Assembly (NCBI GenBank): GCA_030278955.1
Contig: JAOANR010000014.1
Coordinates: forward strand, 13,208,068 to 13,272,067
Direction: 5' to 3'
DNA: 64,000 nucleotides
DNA from: Hygrophila difformis
Taxonomy: Eukaryota > Streptophyta > Magnoliopsida > Lamiales > Acanthaceae
Below, one piece after another: positions 1 through 11,957 of the stretch. Each line of letters starts with the position of its first letter. The stretch's first letter is position 1. The notes under the pieces were generated by a model. That model did no database searches. It saw nothing but the letters and a program-made list of their open reading frames with translations, and had not been told where the DNA came from. A program made the translations under genes and the position numbers.

Positions 1-522
1 CACCATAGACCTCAATCACTACCTCTTTGGCCCATTTTATTTCTGGTAAGACTATCCGGCATATCTTCCTCCCTCAATCTCCTCCATCACAGTGATTCTC
101 TTCTTCCGTAATTCTTGGAAACTCAGTTGCCATAATCCATTCTTTCCTTTCTCCACCGATTCCCATTTATGCTCCCTCTCCTTTCCATAATTACAGTGAG
201 AATCTCCACTATATATATATGCCCCTTGTCCTGGCCAAATATGTACAGCAAACAATTCATCTTCTTCTCAGTGAAACCTTGAAACCTTAGTGACCTTCTC
301 GGTGAAGTGGTGATTGAGGTCATTGGTGCTCTCTTTGTGTTTGGAGGATCTTGGTGATTCCAATGGGTGATGCTTAGTGCAAAATGGGGATGGTCCTGAG
401 CCCTAATCATCTTTACTGATTTTGTATTGGTTGTTTCTACTCTTTTATTTTTCTTTGTGAAGTTCCTTTCTTTTCTTTTCTGCTTCGTGTTTTCTGTTTT
501 GGTTTCTTGAATTTGTAACATT
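1..522. other. Flank left of the Mutator-like element; nothing recognised
   Basis: Short open frames exist on the - strand, but none shows a domain, a plausible start context or a splice pattern that I recognise. A short TA microsatellite lies near 210-222. This is probably host intergenic DNA or decayed repeat. Confidence 0.4.
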
Positions 523-691
523 GTCATTAACTAAATCCATCTAATATATTTGCTAATCTACGCGAAAATCATCCCAGCCGCACTTAATGGTCTCCCAGGC
601 AAACTTGTCTTGAGGATTAAGGAGTTAAGTATTGGTTGACCGGTCCGAGGCTGACGTGGCAAATTTCCTTATGCCAAATTGAATTTTGGAG
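523..691 (+). repeat. Left terminal inverted repeat of the MULE
   Basis: Reading inward, this arm shares ATTAACTAAATCC, the phrase CGCACTTAATG, the phrase GACCGGTCCGAGG and GACGTGGCAAATTT with the reverse complement of 6459-6626. The arm is about 169 bp with scattered mismatches, which is in the normal range for MULE terminal repeats. Confidence 0.8.
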
Positions 692-2255
692 CCCAATTTT
701 TGGAAGTACCTGGCACCTTAAAAGTAATTCTCCAAATCCCCAATTATTAACCCTTCCACCAGCTCGACGGAAAAGTTCGCCCCAACCCTTAGCTCCGCCG
801 TCCCTATTACCTCCATTTTCACGAATCCTGAGCTCCCCTGTTCGTTTTAGACACCATTTGAAGTATTTTTTGAGGCTAAATTTTATGAATTCACCCAATT
901 TCTCGGTACGATTTAAAAGAACGGAGGCCGAAAAATTGAGCGATTGAAAATGGGCAACAAAGATGCAACGTTGAGGCCCGAAAGCGAACATTCGTATCCA
1001 CCCCCAGACTATGGTAAGATTCTTTTCTCAATTTGTGCATTTGTCTGTAGTGCTATCGAGACCCGTAGCTTTATTATAAAACAAAAATATGAATTCCATG
1101 TGATCCCTTTCGGCATTGTTTAGTTTATGATGGGTGAGGGCATTTATGTCGCGTGTGGCACCGACATGTGCGGATTAAACTAAGACAAAAGAATGTGAGC
1201 AGTACAATAGCAACATCGAGTCAAATAGCACATTGTTTTTGCCATTGTTTGTTGTTTATTTCTGCCTCAGTATTATTGAGAAGCATTTAAACAATTTTCA
1301 TGTCTGAATTTTGGGGGAAATTGTTATGTGCAGAGCCCGATGCGGATAGGGTAACTCTAACCATTCATAATAGTGGTAAAATATTGAATGGAGTGCACAT
1401 TTCGGATGAAGGGTGGACAATCATCTTTATGTATGATAATGTGTTTGTTAAGGATATAAATGCATGGAATGAAGAAATTTGCACAGTACTTAAGTTCGGG
1501 GAAGGAGTTTAGTATGTATATGGCTGTTGGGAATGAAATTGTGTTGGCGAATGATGAGACTACTATAAAGGCAGCTTGTGATAGCCTGGGGACGGTAAGA
1601 TGATGAGAGGCTGGAGTATGATGGTTTGTCTAATGAGGAGGAATTGGCAAACTTAAGTGCATTTAGCGATTTCGATGAACATTATGAGTATGATATGAGG
1701 GATAAGAGTGAGTCTTAATGATTTGGACGAAGTTAAGAATGTGTTTGAGAGAGCAAGGTCAAGAAGGGCAGAATTGGTCAACACAAAGAAGACCAAAGGG
1801 AAAGAAAAACTGGTAGGCAATGTTATTGTGACCGATGAACCGGATTAAGATTTTCATGACAAAAGAAGGCTTGTTAGGGGGCTACCGGTTGTTACACAAT
1901 CAAGTTTTAGAATAAGAGAGCTGGTGGATAAGCATACTTGTAGGGTAAGAAATGAAGTTGAGAACGTTAACTCAACTTGGCTAGCAAAAAAATTCAAGGA
2001 CAAGTTTGTCAATGATCCTAACCGCAACATGAAGGCATTTAGACTAGAGAGCATGAAGGACTTGAAGGTACAAATTTCATCCCACCAAGCTTACAAGGCA
2101 AGGGCAAAAGCAATCGAACTGATAGAGGGACCTAGAGTTGAGCAATATGAACTGTTATGGTGTTTTTCAGAGGAGGTGATGGATGAATTACAAATTGCTT
2201 ATCCGAAGGCTGAAGAATGGTTAGGGGGAAAACCTCCAACTCAGTGGTGTAGTGC

Positions 2256-2910
2256 TATAACACCCCAGTTTTTTCGACTCGCAGGTGTTACCGCCATATA
2301 TTCTAAATAAGACTCGATCTAACATATCGCCTTATTCAGAAGATGCTAAGGCAATCATTATTATTGTTGAGTTCCCATTTGTTGATCTGAGAATACCATT
2401 TGTTGTGTTGTTCATATTGCTGAGTTCCTGGTTCTTGATATGAGAGTATCATTGTTATGTCTATAATTGGTTGGTTGTCTGTTGATTCCAAGTATAGGGA
2501 ACTTACCAGCGAATCCGTCGCTGATAATCCTTCTTTCTTCATTTTTTTTCCTTCCAGTATAAGATTAAAGCTTGATAGGGAAAGGGAGCACTACACCTGC
2601 ATGTTTTCTGCATAAAAGTTTTCAGTAGCTTTTGAAGATGTCGGACTTTCGACAACGTTGCATTGTGATCTTACTATCTTATGTGTAATATTAAAAATAA
2701 TTGCTATCCCTCCTTGTATGTTGTTTTCAGAAACGATATTCGGTTTTATAAAATATTATATCTTTTATCTTTAAGCATGATTGCTTTAAATGGATATTGA
2801 TATACTCGTTTTAGCCTTAACATCTCCTTAATAAGCCGATATGTTATATCGAGTCATATTTAGGAGGTGTGGCGGTAACACCGGCGAGTCGAAAAAACCA
2901 GGATGTTACA
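2256..2910. mobile_element. 655-bp foldback insertion with about 80-bp inverted ends
   Basis: The first 80 bases and the reverse complement of the last 80 align at roughly 85% identity; both contain GTTTTTTCGACTCGC and GGTGTTACCGCC. The insertion interrupts the MULE transposase between AGTGC (2251-2255) and AGAGC (2911-2915), an imperfect 5-bp duplication. The outer ends (TATAACA/TGTTACA) resemble the TGTAACA...TGTTACA ends of plant LTRs, so a solo-LTR-like origin is possible, but arms this long point to a foldback DNA element. The class is undecided. Confidence 0.65.
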
Positions 2911-3352
2911 AGAGCTTTCTTCGGCTCATACCCTAAGTGTGACATACTCACCAACAATGCTTGTGAGATATTCAACTCAAACATTGTTGGTGCTAGGAGG
3001 AAAACTTTGCTGTCTATGTTGTAGGAGTTGCACATTTACTTGATGTCTCGGTTTCAAAGGAATATAGATATGCAAAGGCGAAACTAGGATTTTGGTGAAG
3101 GCAGTGCTATCTTCTTTTCTTTTTCTTTTCCACTTCAAGTATTTGTGGATAAAAACATGAGACCATACAAAAATGAATGGAGTTTGTAGTATTAATGAAT
3201 CATATTGAGCTTAAGTGAGGTCAGGTCGAAAATAAAATTAATAATAAATTTAAAAAATAAGGAATTTATTTTAACTTATTATGGCTCTACCGTAAGGACT
3301 TTATCATCTCCCCATCGCAATCCCAATTGACCAATTTATAAGCGCTAGAGCA

Positions 3353-3609
3353 TGGGTGGATCCATGTAGAAACTAGGGTGGTACAGGACACCACTTAACT
3401 TGATGAAATTGTTATTTTAAGGTAGAATTTTTTATATTTAATTAAATTAGGCTTGGTGACACCACTTAATTTTTATGGTGATACCATAGTCATTCATTTC
3501 TACCAAATTTTCCTCGATATTTTTTTTGTTGTAACTACTATCCTTAATTTCAATATAGCTTCTACTATTTTTTGAGACACCAATTTAAAAATTTTCTGGA
3601 TCCTCCATT
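3353..3609. mobile_element. 257-bp short insertion with 11-bp target duplication
   Basis: GCGCTAGAGCA occurs exactly at 3342-3352 and again at 3610-3620. The insert has short inverted ends around GGATCCA (near 3357 and 3597). It has no coding capacity. An 11-bp duplication fits a Mutator-type MITE or a small retroposon; I cannot decide which. Confidence 0.6.
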
Positions 3610-4493
3610 GCGCTAGAGCAAGGCTCTCTTACTACAAAAAACATATAATCTCATAGCAAAAAAAAAAAAAAGACTTATGTAAAAGGCTTAATTATATTTA
3701 TGATGGAAAGGGAGGGCCCAAGCCATTCCTTTGTTGAATGTAGTTTCGCCTCTGGAGACATGGCTGACAAGTCAAAGAGATGGAAGGATGTGTTTTGCCC
3801 ACGGACTCAACAAATTCTTGATAGTTATCATACCAAGGTATTGGATTATAATCCCACTAAGATCCAATGCCAACATATTCTAGGTAAGATTTCTTTACAA
3901 TAGATGTACATATTTTTTAAATGTAATTAGAATAATTTTTTGGTATTATCTGATTTCATGTCGTATGTTGCTTCACTTTTGGCATCTTCTAGGTAAATTC
4001 TTACACAATGATAGTAAGCAGTATGGTGTGGACTTGGATGGTGGGAATTGTGGTTGTAGGAAGTGGTAATTAAGTGGTGTGCCATGTATACATATATATG
4101 TTGCCATCAACTAAATGAAGTATTCACTTGAGAAGTATGTGCATAAATGGTACGAGGTTGGTTTATACAAGAATGCTTATTGCCTTACCTGTGCATAAAT
4201 GGTACGAGGTTGGTTCATACAAGAAGGCTTATTGCCTTACCTATCATTCCAATCAATACAACTGAGGAGTGGCTAAAAACAAACCGAGTGACCATTATCC
4301 CACCTGTTGCCATTGAAAAAACATTTGGGAAGCTAGTGACTGAACGAAGAAAAGAGCAAAGGAGAGGAGAGTCGCAAGGTCAAGAAAAGGAAGGCTGGTA
4401 AGCCACAAATACTCCATGTGGGAACAAGAGAAAAGGCAATAAGAGACTGTCAAATGTTCCAAATGTGGCAACTTGGACACAATGTGAGGAGGT

Positions 4494-4849
4494 GGGAAAA
4501 TGACCCGTATGGTCCGATATTTGAGCAAAATTTTCCAAACAGTCCAACAAAGATCGAATTAACTGAACCGGTCCACTAAATACCCTAATCATTGCCGAAC
4601 CCGTCCATGAACCCAGTTTTTCCGCTAATCATTGCTGAACCCATCCATTAAATAGCCACTTATCGCTGAACGGGTCAATCAATTAGGGTACTTTAATGGA
4701 CGGGTTCGGCAATGATTAGCGAAAAAACCGGTTCATGGATGGGTTCGGCAATGATTAAGGTATTTAGTAGACCGGTTCAGTTAATTCAATCTTTTTTGGA
4801 CTGTTTGGAAAATTTTGCTCAAATATTGAACCATATGGGTCATTTTCCC
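4494..4849. mobile_element. Foldback MITE, Mutator-type, with 10-bp target duplication
   Basis: GGGAAAATGACCC at the left end is matched by its reverse complement at the right end, and the inverted similarity continues inward for about 130 bp on each side. The flanks GTGAGGAGGT (4484-4493) and GTGAGGAGAT (4850-4859) form a 10-bp duplication with one mismatch. It interrupts the zinc-knuckle codons of the MULE transposase. Confidence 0.75.
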
Positions 4850-4987
4850 GTGAGGAGATGTACCTCGGCTGCCACTAACAGGCTAACAAACAAAGAGTGA
4901 AATATAAGCTCCACGAACATCATTAACACTTTCTAATTACTACTTCATGATTTAACTATACAATTTACTTGTTATCACTATTTAGAA

Positions 4988-5103
4988 TGTTGTCGCAAGG
5001 AGATGTGAATGATATTGAGCTGCTAGAGCAAGATAGGGAAGAGCTTGAAGAAGCAATGATGGAATCCTGGACACAAGTTAACGCTCAAGTGCCACAATCC
5101 TAG
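4988..5103 (+). pseudogene. Acidic C-terminal tail of the MULE transposase
   Basis: A 38-codon frame starting at an ATG reads as an acidic stretch (DIELLEQDREELEEAM) and ends at a TAG. Its place downstream of the zinc-knuckle remnant and on the same strand suggests that it is the last exon of the dead transposase. This is inferred from position, not from a recognised domain. Confidence 0.35.
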
Positions 5104-5941
5104 ACGTCATTCCAAATGGTGATCCTTGCACCATTTAGGGACTCGGGAGATGGATCACAAACCATGTCCAAGCCTGCTGTTAGGATGTCAAGAAGTTATG
5201 AATGTTTCTAATCTTCTAAAAAAGCTGCTCAAGACCGTGGGAAGAAGAAATAATGAACTGTTTTAAGCCATTTTTATGGCTGTGTATGCATCATTTTTGA
5301 GTTGTAATTGACAAACAAATTTGGTGATGTCTGTTTTGATGTTGTTTTTTGTATTAATTTTGGCATCTTTTGCGGTCTAAGTAGTATGAAATGCCAAAAG
5401 TAATGTGTGTAAAATGTCAATCTTTTGCTACATTTACTATGCCATGTCTTTGATATTGAACTGGAATGGTATATTATTGAAATCGAATATGCCATATTTT
5501 GCCATCTTTTATTGTCTTCTTTATACCATCTTCTAACAGGTAATTGTCATCTTTGAAGCTTCTTCTTGCCATCTTTTACAATCCAAAATAAATGGCAGTG
5601 ACTTCACGTTCTTATCTTTTATGCCTTTTATCTCAATTACATTGTGAAATGGTGAGGTCTTAATATCACATGCCAAACTTCAAACCTTTTACTCAATTAT
5701 TTTCCAACTTCAAACTACACATCAACTTGCCTTACAACACTCAAATTTTGTTTCCAAAAACATAAAAATAACTTTGATTACACAATGTCAAGCAACAAAC
5801 ATCATTCATTCCTTCATCTCAAATACTACCAATGCAAATACATAATATTCATCACTTAAACCAATAAAACTTACATGCCTTCCAACTTCAAACTATACAG
5901 CAATTTGCTATCAACAAACTAGACAACAATTTGCCTTTCCT

Positions 5942-6313
5942 TCACTTGAAAATCAACAAACACAGGATGATTGCCACAAGTATGCCAGAAACCACGATCC
6001 AAAATCTGGGCTCAGCTACCTCTTTCTTACCATGTGTCTTTAGAGAGGACACCTCGAACTCGACAAGGAAATTCTTACCCATGGACTGATTCCTCTCAAA
6101 ATTTACATCGAGGAGACTGTTGTGTGCCTTCACAGCTTCACAAGGAATGCCCATTGGAAGAACCAATACATCCGACAACTGTAGTTGATATTCATAGCTC
6201 GCCTTGCCCGGGTTCTCCACTACCCGCATCAAAACTTTCACCCCACAAGAGCAATACGGGGCTGGTGCGAATCTTAGATCCATCCTTTGTCTTCTGCGGA
6301 TTTGGTTCTCCAT
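5942..6313 (-). pseudogene. GRF-zinc-finger / C-terminal membrane protein remnant (second MULE gene)
   Basis: A 123-codon frame begins with a basic stretch and a CSCG motif followed by ENPG, the first half of a GRF-type zinc finger. It ends with a hydrophobic segment (FWIVVSGILVAIILCLLIF) that looks like a single tail anchor. The second half of the GRF finger (a C, then WFFQW) lies in the neighbouring frame near 6130-6180, so a small frameshift has broken the gene. Plants have many small GRF-finger proteins with a terminal membrane segment (At4g04775-like). Here the gene lies inside MULE terminal repeats and converges on the transposase, which suggests that the element carried it. Confidence 0.55.
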
Positions 6314-6458
6314 TGCATGCTTACCTTCTGGCCCCGACGGTGGTGGATGCCGAGGATCCCGCGCTCATAAAATGAAATGATAGACGAGGATATGCGGGCG
6401 GTGGAATGAATTTGGCATTTTAGGGTTGGGAAATGGTGAGGTCTCCAGATTATTATCC

Positions 6459-6626
6459 CTCCAAAATCCAATTTGGCGCATGAAAATTTGCCACGTCAAC
6501 CTCGGACCGGTCAACGAGTGCTTAACCCCTTAATCCTCGACACACGTCAACCTGGGAGACATTAAGTGCGGTTGGGATGATTTTGGCGTGGATTAGCAAA
6601 TATATTGAATGGATTTAGTTAATAAC
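6459..6626 (-). repeat. Right terminal inverted repeat of the MULE
   Basis: This is the reverse complement partner of 523-691 over about 168 bp. The match starts at the outer ATTAACTAAATCC motif and runs to a shared TTTTGGAG on the inner side. Confidence 0.8.
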
Positions 6627-6978
6627 CATACGAGACCGTTTGAGAAACACACGAAAATTGTGGGATCAGTTGGGTATTTTTTCCATGAATGATGGTACTT
6701 ATCTAACTTTGGCTCTAATAACAAAAATATATGGCATAGACCGAAAGCTATATACGAACACTGAATTAAAAGGAATGAAGAAGAATAAATTGAGACTACC
6801 TAATCGTGATCAAGGCTTTGGAATAAACATATTAGAATATGATCCATCCCTTTCTTTAACGATCATCCAAATATTGTATTTAATCCAAATCACTCTCAGA
6901 TTCTAAAGGTGAACTCAGTCAAATTGTGTATATTCAATGTGAAAGCTAAATAGCTCTCGAAAGACCTTTCAATGAAAT
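6627..6978. other. Spacer between the MULE and the Copia element
   Basis: Frame 6640-6906 is open for 88 codons but shows no family features. GAAAT at 6974-6978 is the left copy of the target duplication made by the Copia insertion. Confidence 0.4.
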
Positions 6979-7295
6979 TGTGAATTTTGATATCTCACAC
7001 ACACAAGAACACTTTACACTTTTGATATCTAAAAACGATAACCAAAAGCGGAGAGTTGTATAGCTAAAGCTTTCTTTATATTTCTCGCTTTACTTCGCTC
7101 TGAGAATTACAACAATCGAAATACCTATTTATAGAAATGAAAACATACAACAGACAACGAACATATGTTCAACTGTTCTTATGAAGGCTTCAATTCTTTC
7201 GGCGCCGTAGATGAGAATTCAACTCGGATGGCTTCACTGATACTTTGATGGCTTCAACAAATACGGCATTTGACGTTTATGCCGTTTTTCCAACA
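6979..7295 (-). repeat. 3' LTR of the Copia element
   Basis: 317 bp, TG...CA, same sequence as 11958-12274. A TATAAATA box reads on the - strand at 7125-7132. Confidence 0.95.
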
Positions 7296-7311
7296 AAACT
7301 CCCCCGTAAAC
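7296..7311 (-). promoter_or_regulatory. Polypurine tract of the Copia element
   Basis: On the - strand the bases just before the 3' LTR read ACGGGGGAGTTT, a normal plus-strand primer site. Confidence 0.8.
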
Positions 7312-7312
7312 T

Positions 7313-10300
7313 TCAAATGCTTCTGCCATCTATCATCCCTATCATCTTCTTGAACTTGTCCAGCAATAGCTTCGGCAATGGCTTTGTAAATATGTCTGCC
7401 ACTTGTTCTTGGCTTGCCACATGCATTAGTTCCACATTTCCGCTTTTCACATGATCTCGGATGAAGTGGAAACGAACATCAATGTGTTTGCTTCTTTCAT
7501 GATTCACTGGATTCTTCGCCAATTCAATTGCGGATTTGTTGTCTATATGAATCACTGTTCCGCTTGACTGCTTCATCTCCATCTTGCTCAATAGATTTCT
7601 GAGCCATACAGCATGACATACACACCAAGATGCTGCTACATATTCGGCTTCACATGTTGAGAGCGTCACGATCGGTTGCTTCTTTGAAAGCCAAGTAAAA
7701 GCAGTATTTCCCATAAAGAACACGTACCCTGCAGTACTTTTTCGATCATCAATATCTCCACACCAATCACTGTCAGAGTATCCAATCAGCTTGTAATCTT
7801 CTGTCCTCGAGTAGAACAATCCATGTGACGCTGTTCCTTGAATGTACCTGAGGATTCTCTTTAACGCCTTCCAGTGTGAGTAAGTTGGGTTCTCCATGAA
7901 CTGACTCACAACTCCAACACTTAGTGCAATATCTGGCCTTGTGCATGTGAGGTAGCGAAGGCTTCCAACCAAGCTTCTATACCTTCCTGGATCAACTTGT
8001 TCTCCTTCATCAAACTTTGAAAGTTTTGCTCCAGGTTCCATAGGTGTTGATACGGGGTTGTACTTCTCCATCTTGAAATCTTTCAAGATCTTCTTCGCAT
8101 ATGTCTCCTGTGATACAAAGATGCCTCTTTCGGTTTGTCTAACTTCTAGACCAAGGAAGAACTTCATCAAGCCTAAATCAGTCATCTCAAACTCCTGTTT
8201 CATTCTTCTCTTGAAGTCTTCTATCATCTCATCACTGTTACCCATGAAAATGAGGTCATCAACATAAAGAGCAACAAACAAAATGTTACCTCCATTTTTC
8301 TTGATGTAGAGGGCATGCTCGTAGGGACATTGCTCAAACCCATTCTCCTTGAGATATGCATCAATGCGAGTATTCCACGCTCGCGGTGCTTGCTTTAGCC
8401 CGTAAAGCGCTTTCTTCAACTTCAACACCTTTGTTTCTCCTCCAAGTTTCAGATAACCTGGTGGTTGCTCAATGTAGACTTCTTCTTCGAGTACACCATT
8501 CAAGAACGCTGTCTTGACATCCATTTGGAATATTGGCCATTTGTACTGAGCAGCTTGAGAAATAAGTAGACGGATTGTCTCCATTCTTGCGACAGGGGCA
8601 AAGACTTCATCATAATCGATTCCTTCCTTTTGCTTGTATCCTTTTGCGACAAGCCGAGCTTTGTATCGTTCAATCTCCCCTTGTGCATTCATCTTTTTCT
8701 TATAGACCCATTTCACTCCAATGGCCTGACTTCCTTTGGGCAATTCAGTGAGCTCCCATGTGTTGTTGCGTTCGATTGCTTCAATTTCTTCATCCATGGC
8801 TGACTTCCATTTTTCATCTAGTACGGCATCTTCATACTTGATATTTTCAGAATCTGCCAACAAACATACAAGATGTACCTCTGTGGAGTCGTACAAATCT
8901 TGGAGACTTCTCATTCGGGGCTGTCGTGGCTCATCTTCTTCTTCTTTTTCTTCAACAATCTCAGGATCTGTTGATAGAACTGTCGGAACAATAGTTGACG
9001 ATTCTGCAACTTCGTTGGTAACTTCCTTTGAGTTATTCCAGTCCCATTCACTTGCTTCATTCACTCGCACATCTCGACTTACTATCACCTTCTTGCTTAT
9101 CGGGTCATACAGCTTATACCCTTTTGTTAGTCCGTCATATACGATAAAAACATATGCTTTGCTTTTATCTTCCAGCTTCATTCTTCGCGGATCTGGTACA
9201 TGTGCATAGGCTACACTACCGAATATCTTTAGATGAGAGACGGTAGGCTTCTTACCATTCCATGCTTCCAGTGGTGTTCGATTCTTCAACTTCATGTGTG
9301 GGCACCGATTCTGTATGTAGACGGCACACATCACAGCTTCTGCCCAGAATTCTTTGGGCATCTTCTTGCTTTTCAGCATCGACCGAACCATATCTAGAAT
9401 GGTCCTATTCTTCCTTTCAGCTACGCCATTCTGTTGGGGCGAGTATGGTGCTGTCAGAAATCTTCTTATGCCTTCTCGTTCACAGTACTCTCGGAAGGCT
9501 GTCGTGGTGTATTCGCCTTCTCTATCAGATCGAATTGCTTTGATGGATCTGCCAGTTTCTTTTTCAACACTCGCCTTGAACATTTTGAACACCTTGAATG
9601 CCTCGGATTTTTCTTTCAGCAAATAGACCCACGTCCTTCGAGAGAAATCATCGATGAAGGAGATGAAGTATCTCTTTCCGCTGAAAGATACGGGAGTAAT
9701 TGGTCCACATATGTCGGTGTGGATCAGCTCAAGTGGATGCTTTGCTTCATATTCGGCCTTCTTCTGAAATGAGGCTCTTGTTTGCTTCCCGAGTACACAA
9801 TCTTCACAAAATTCTCCTCCAAAATCCATGCTGGGCAGTCCTTTCACCATCTTCATCTTCACTAGCTTTTTCAGACCATCATAGTGTAAGTGGCCAAAGC
9901 GGTGATGCCATTGTGACGCTTTATTTTCTTCTTTGACTTGTAAGCATTTCCCTTGCAAGCTTCGCAGGTTCAACTTGTACATTCGATTTCTCTCCATTTC
10001 GACTCGAGCTATGAGACGTCCTTGCTTGTCTTTCAGATGCAGCAACTGATCTTTTAGAAAGGTTGAGTATCCTTTCTCTGCGAGCTGGCCAAGACTCAAA
10101 ATGTTGTTTTTGAGGTCTGGGACATAGTAAACATCTTGGATTGTCCCTATCAAGCCATCATTCTGTGTGAAACATATCGTACCTCGGCCTTTGACTTGTA
10201 CTTTTGATGCATTTCCGAATGATACATGACCATTGTCAACTTTCTGCATTTCTTTGAATAGATGCTCATCATAGCACATGTGGTTGCTTGCTCCAGAATC

Positions 10301-11365
10301 GAGGTACCAGGATGTGTCATCGTTGACATCGTTGTGCGTCATCATGAGAACACCTCCATTTGCTTTGTCTTCCACGACTAGGTTGGTTGTCTCTTCAACT
10401 CGTCGGTTGGCCCGACACTCTTTTGAAAAGTGTCCCATCTTGCCACAATTGTAACAACCCTCGTTGTTGCAGTCGTCGGAATGATGACCATATTTGTGGC
10501 ACTTTTGGCATTTGACGTTGGAGAAATTTGATCGACCGCCTCTTCCTCGAGCGCGTCCTCTTCCACGCCAGTTTGCTTGGCTTGATTCGAATCTGTCCCT
10601 CTGGTACCTTTCATAATTATTGCTTTGGATACCACGACCGTGTCCACGATTTCCACGGTCTTGTCCTCTCCCCCGAAAGTTTCGAGAGTAGAGAACCTTT
10701 TCATCTTTAATTGATGCCTTGGTCTGGAGTGCCTGGTCGAGTGACTCCTCTTTCTTTTTCTTTTTCCTTTGTTCGTGTGCTTCGAGAGATCCAGCGAGCT
10801 CTTCAACGGTGAGTACTTTGAGATCCTTCGATTCTTCAATCGCACACACAACATTTTCGAAATCATTGGTCAATGATCTCAATATTTTCTCCACAATTCT
10901 GGCATCGGACAATTCTTCACCGTTCCGATTGAGTTGGTTTGCCACGGTCTGGACACGTGTGATGTAGTCGGACACGTTTTCCGACTCCTTCATTTTCATG
11001 CTTTCAAGCTCTCCACGAAGGGTTTGGAGACGCACTTGCTTTACTCGGTCGGCTCCTTTGAATGATTTTTCTAGGATGTCCCATGCTTCTTTTGAGGTGG
11101 TGGCACCGGATATTTTTTCGAAGCCTGATTCGTCAACGGCTCGGAATAACATGTAAAGGGCTCCGCTATCTTTGGACCGCGCATCTTTCAATGCCTTTTG
11201 TTCTGCTGCAGTTAATTTCCCGGTATTTTCTGGTTCTACAAAACCATTTTGAACCACGCCCCACGCATCTTGAGCTCCAAGAAGGGCTTTAATTTGAATA
11301 CTCCATTTCTCGTAATTTGCTTTCGTAAGCTGCGGCAGTGACATTTGTCCCGTGATATTCGCCAT
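7313..11365 (-). CDS. Copia Gag-Pol polyprotein, intact
   Basis: This single frame encodes about 1,350 residues when started at the Met codon at 11363-11365, where the typical Gag N-terminus begins; the frame stays open upstream to 11473. In order I see: Gag ([12 protein letters not shown] near residue 15), two CCHC knuckles (CX2CX4HX4C, about residues 286-325), aspartic protease (DSGAS near 355), integrase zinc region and core with HTD, SDREGEY and PQQNG (about 500-655), reverse transcriptase ([11 protein letters not shown] and YVDD near 1,033) and RNase H (SDSDWCGD near 1,198, ending ADIFTKPLP). No stop or frameshift is present. The integrase motif reads SDREGEY where most relatives have SDRGGEY; this could matter for activity. 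Confidence 0.95.
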   Translation of the reverse strand: MANITGQMSLPQLTKANYEKWSIQIKALLGAQDAWGVVQNGFVEPENTGKLTAAEQKALKDARSKDSGALYMLFRAVDESGFEKISGATTSKEAWDILEKSFKGADRVKQVRLQTLRGELESMKMKESENVSDYITRVQTVANQLNRNGEELSDARIVEKILRSLTNDFENVVCAIEESKDLKVLTVEELAGSLEAHEQRKKKKKEESLDQALQTKASIKDEKVLYSRNFRGRGQDRGNRGHGRGIQSNNYERYQRDRFESSQANWRGRGRARGRGGRSNFSNVKCQKCHKYGHHSDDCNNEGCYNCGKMGHFSKECRANRRVEETTNLVVEDKANGGVLMMTHNDVNDDTSWYLDSGASNHMCYDEHLFKEMQKVDNGHVSFGNASKVQVKGRGTICFTQNDGLIGTIQDVYYVPDLKNNILSLGQLAEKGYSTFLKDQLLHLKDKQGRLIARVEMERNRMYKLNLRSLQGKCLQVKEENKASQWHHRFGHLHYDGLKKLVKMKMVKGLPSMDFGGEFCEDCVLGKQTRASFQKKAEYEAKHPLELIHTDICGPITPVSFSGKRYFISFIDDFSRRTWVYLLKEKSEAFKVFKMFKASVEKETGRSIKAIRSDREGEYTTTAFREYCEREGIRRFLTAPYSPQQNGVAERKNRTILDMVRSMLKSKKMPKEFWAEAVMCAVYIQNRCPHMKLKNRTPLEAWNGKKPTVSHLKIFGSVAYAHVPDPRRMKLEDKSKAYVFIVYDGLTKGYKLYDPISKKVIVSRDVRVNEASEWDWNNSKEVTNEVAESSTIVPTVLSTDPEIVEEKEEEDEPRQPRMRSLQDLYDSTEVHLVCLLADSENIKYEDAVLDEKWKSAMDEEIEAIERNNTWELTELPKGSQAIGVKWVYKKKMNAQGEIERYKARLVAKGYKQKEGIDYDEVFAPVARMETIRLLISQAAQYKWPIFQMDVKTAFLNGVLEEEVYIEQPPGYLKLGGETKVLKLKKALYGLKQAPRAWNTRIDAYLKENGFEQCPYEHALYIKKNGGNILFVALYVDDLIFMGNSDEMIEDFKRRMKQEFEMTDLGLMKFFLGLEVRQTERGIFVSQETYAKKILKDFKMEKYNPVSTPMEPGAKLSKFDEGEQVDPGRYRSLVGSLRYLTCTRPDIALSVGVVSQFMENPTYSHWKALKRILRYIQGTASHGLFYSRTEDYKLIGYSDSDWCGDIDDRKSTAGYVFFMGNTAFTWLSKKQPIVTLSTCEAEYVAASWCVCHAVWLRNLLSKMEMKQSSGTVIHIDNKSAIELAKNPVNHERSKHIDVRFHFIRDHVKSGNVELMHVASQEQVADIFTKPLPKLLLDKFKKMIGMIDGRSI

Positions 11366-11941
11366 TTGACCTGTATAATTTTTTAATATTTTAACAAGTA
11401 TATATATTTTAATATATAGATTTTGACGTGTTACCCACTTCACCACTTGTATAATAAATGGAGTGTAAATCAATTAAAGCCACAACCACCAAAATTAATT
11501 TTGTAATTGGCTTTAACTTCGGGTCACTTTCCCTGGACAGTAGCAGCTTCAATTCTCTCTAATTTTTTCTTTCAGTAGTGAGAGAGAGCAACGTGAAGGG
11601 GGCAAGACGGTCGGGGCTGGTTGGAGATGTAGAGAGGTGATGGAAGAGACTAGCGAGGTGGAGTCTGGACTTGCTGGTCGGTTCGGAGATTGGCGGCAGA
11701 TCGGTACAGCAGTAGGGAACAAGCAACAACGACGGCGGGGCAAGGTTGGAGGCAGTGCTCGGTGGACGAAGGAGCAGCAACGGAGGCGTTGGCTCGTCGG
11801 AGGTGTGGGTTGGGCAGCGGCAGCGGATTCGCCGGAAAGAGGTTTCAGGTGATGAACAACAGCTCCACTGTGGGTAATTTTAATTCTTTCAATTTGAGTG
11901 TCTAGACTCAAATTTGTTTTGCTCTGAGTTTGGATCACTCA
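11366..11941 (-). other. Copia untranslated leader
   Basis: This lies between the primer site and the Gag start. On the - strand a pyrimidine/AT-rich tract followed by ACAG sits about 11 nt before the Gag ATG and could be a splice acceptor, so a leader intron is possible. The short GC-rich frames here (11549-11938 and others) show no family signature. Confidence 0.5.
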
Positions 11942-11954
11942 GGCTCTGATACCA
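11942..11954 (-). promoter_or_regulatory. Primer binding site (tRNA-iMet type)
   Basis: On the - strand this reads TGGTATCAGAGCC, the classic complement of the 3' end of initiator tRNA-Met. It lies 3 nt inside the 5' LTR. Confidence 0.9.
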
Positions 11955-11957
11955 ATT

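Larger units (their letters stand above)
1300..4483 (+). pseudogene. MuDR-type transposase, broken into pieces
   Basis: This is a remnant of the DDE transposase that cuts and pastes Mutator elements. 1300-1512 encodes an N-terminal piece. 1924-2250 matches the MULE N-terminal DNA-binding region (a WLAKKFKDKFVNDPN stretch, then KARAKAIELIEG and EQYELLW). 2911-3060 encodes the C-terminal part of the transposase (a YPKCDILTNNACEIFN stretch and MSRFQR). 4005-4080 resembles the SWIM zinc finger (CGCRKW then SGVPCIH). 4449-4475 is the start of a CCHC knuckle (CSKCG). The catalytic DDE part between residues encoded near 2250 and 2911 is absent, there are in-frame stops, and the knuckle is cut by the MITE at 4494. 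The order of the pieces makes the family call firm although the gene is dead. Confidence 0.8.
523..6626 (+). mobile_element. Mutator-like DNA transposon (MULE), degenerate, with later insertions
   Basis: Long terminal inverted repeats (523-691 and 6459-6626) enclose the remains of a MuDR-type transposase on + and a GRF-zinc-finger-like gene on -. The two genes point towards each other, as mudrA and mudrB do in maize MuDR. The transposase is broken by stops, a missing catalytic part and three insertions (2256-2910, 3353-3609, 4494-4849), so the copy is old and cannot make its own enzyme. No clear 9-bp target duplication is visible: the 9 bases before 523 and after 6626 do not match. The ends are therefore accurate to a few bases only. 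Confidence 0.8.

Noticed and set aside
11549..11938. 129-codon frame in the Copia leader
   Set aside because: Ser/Pro-rich, lies between the primer site and Gag, with other frames open too; best seen as leader.
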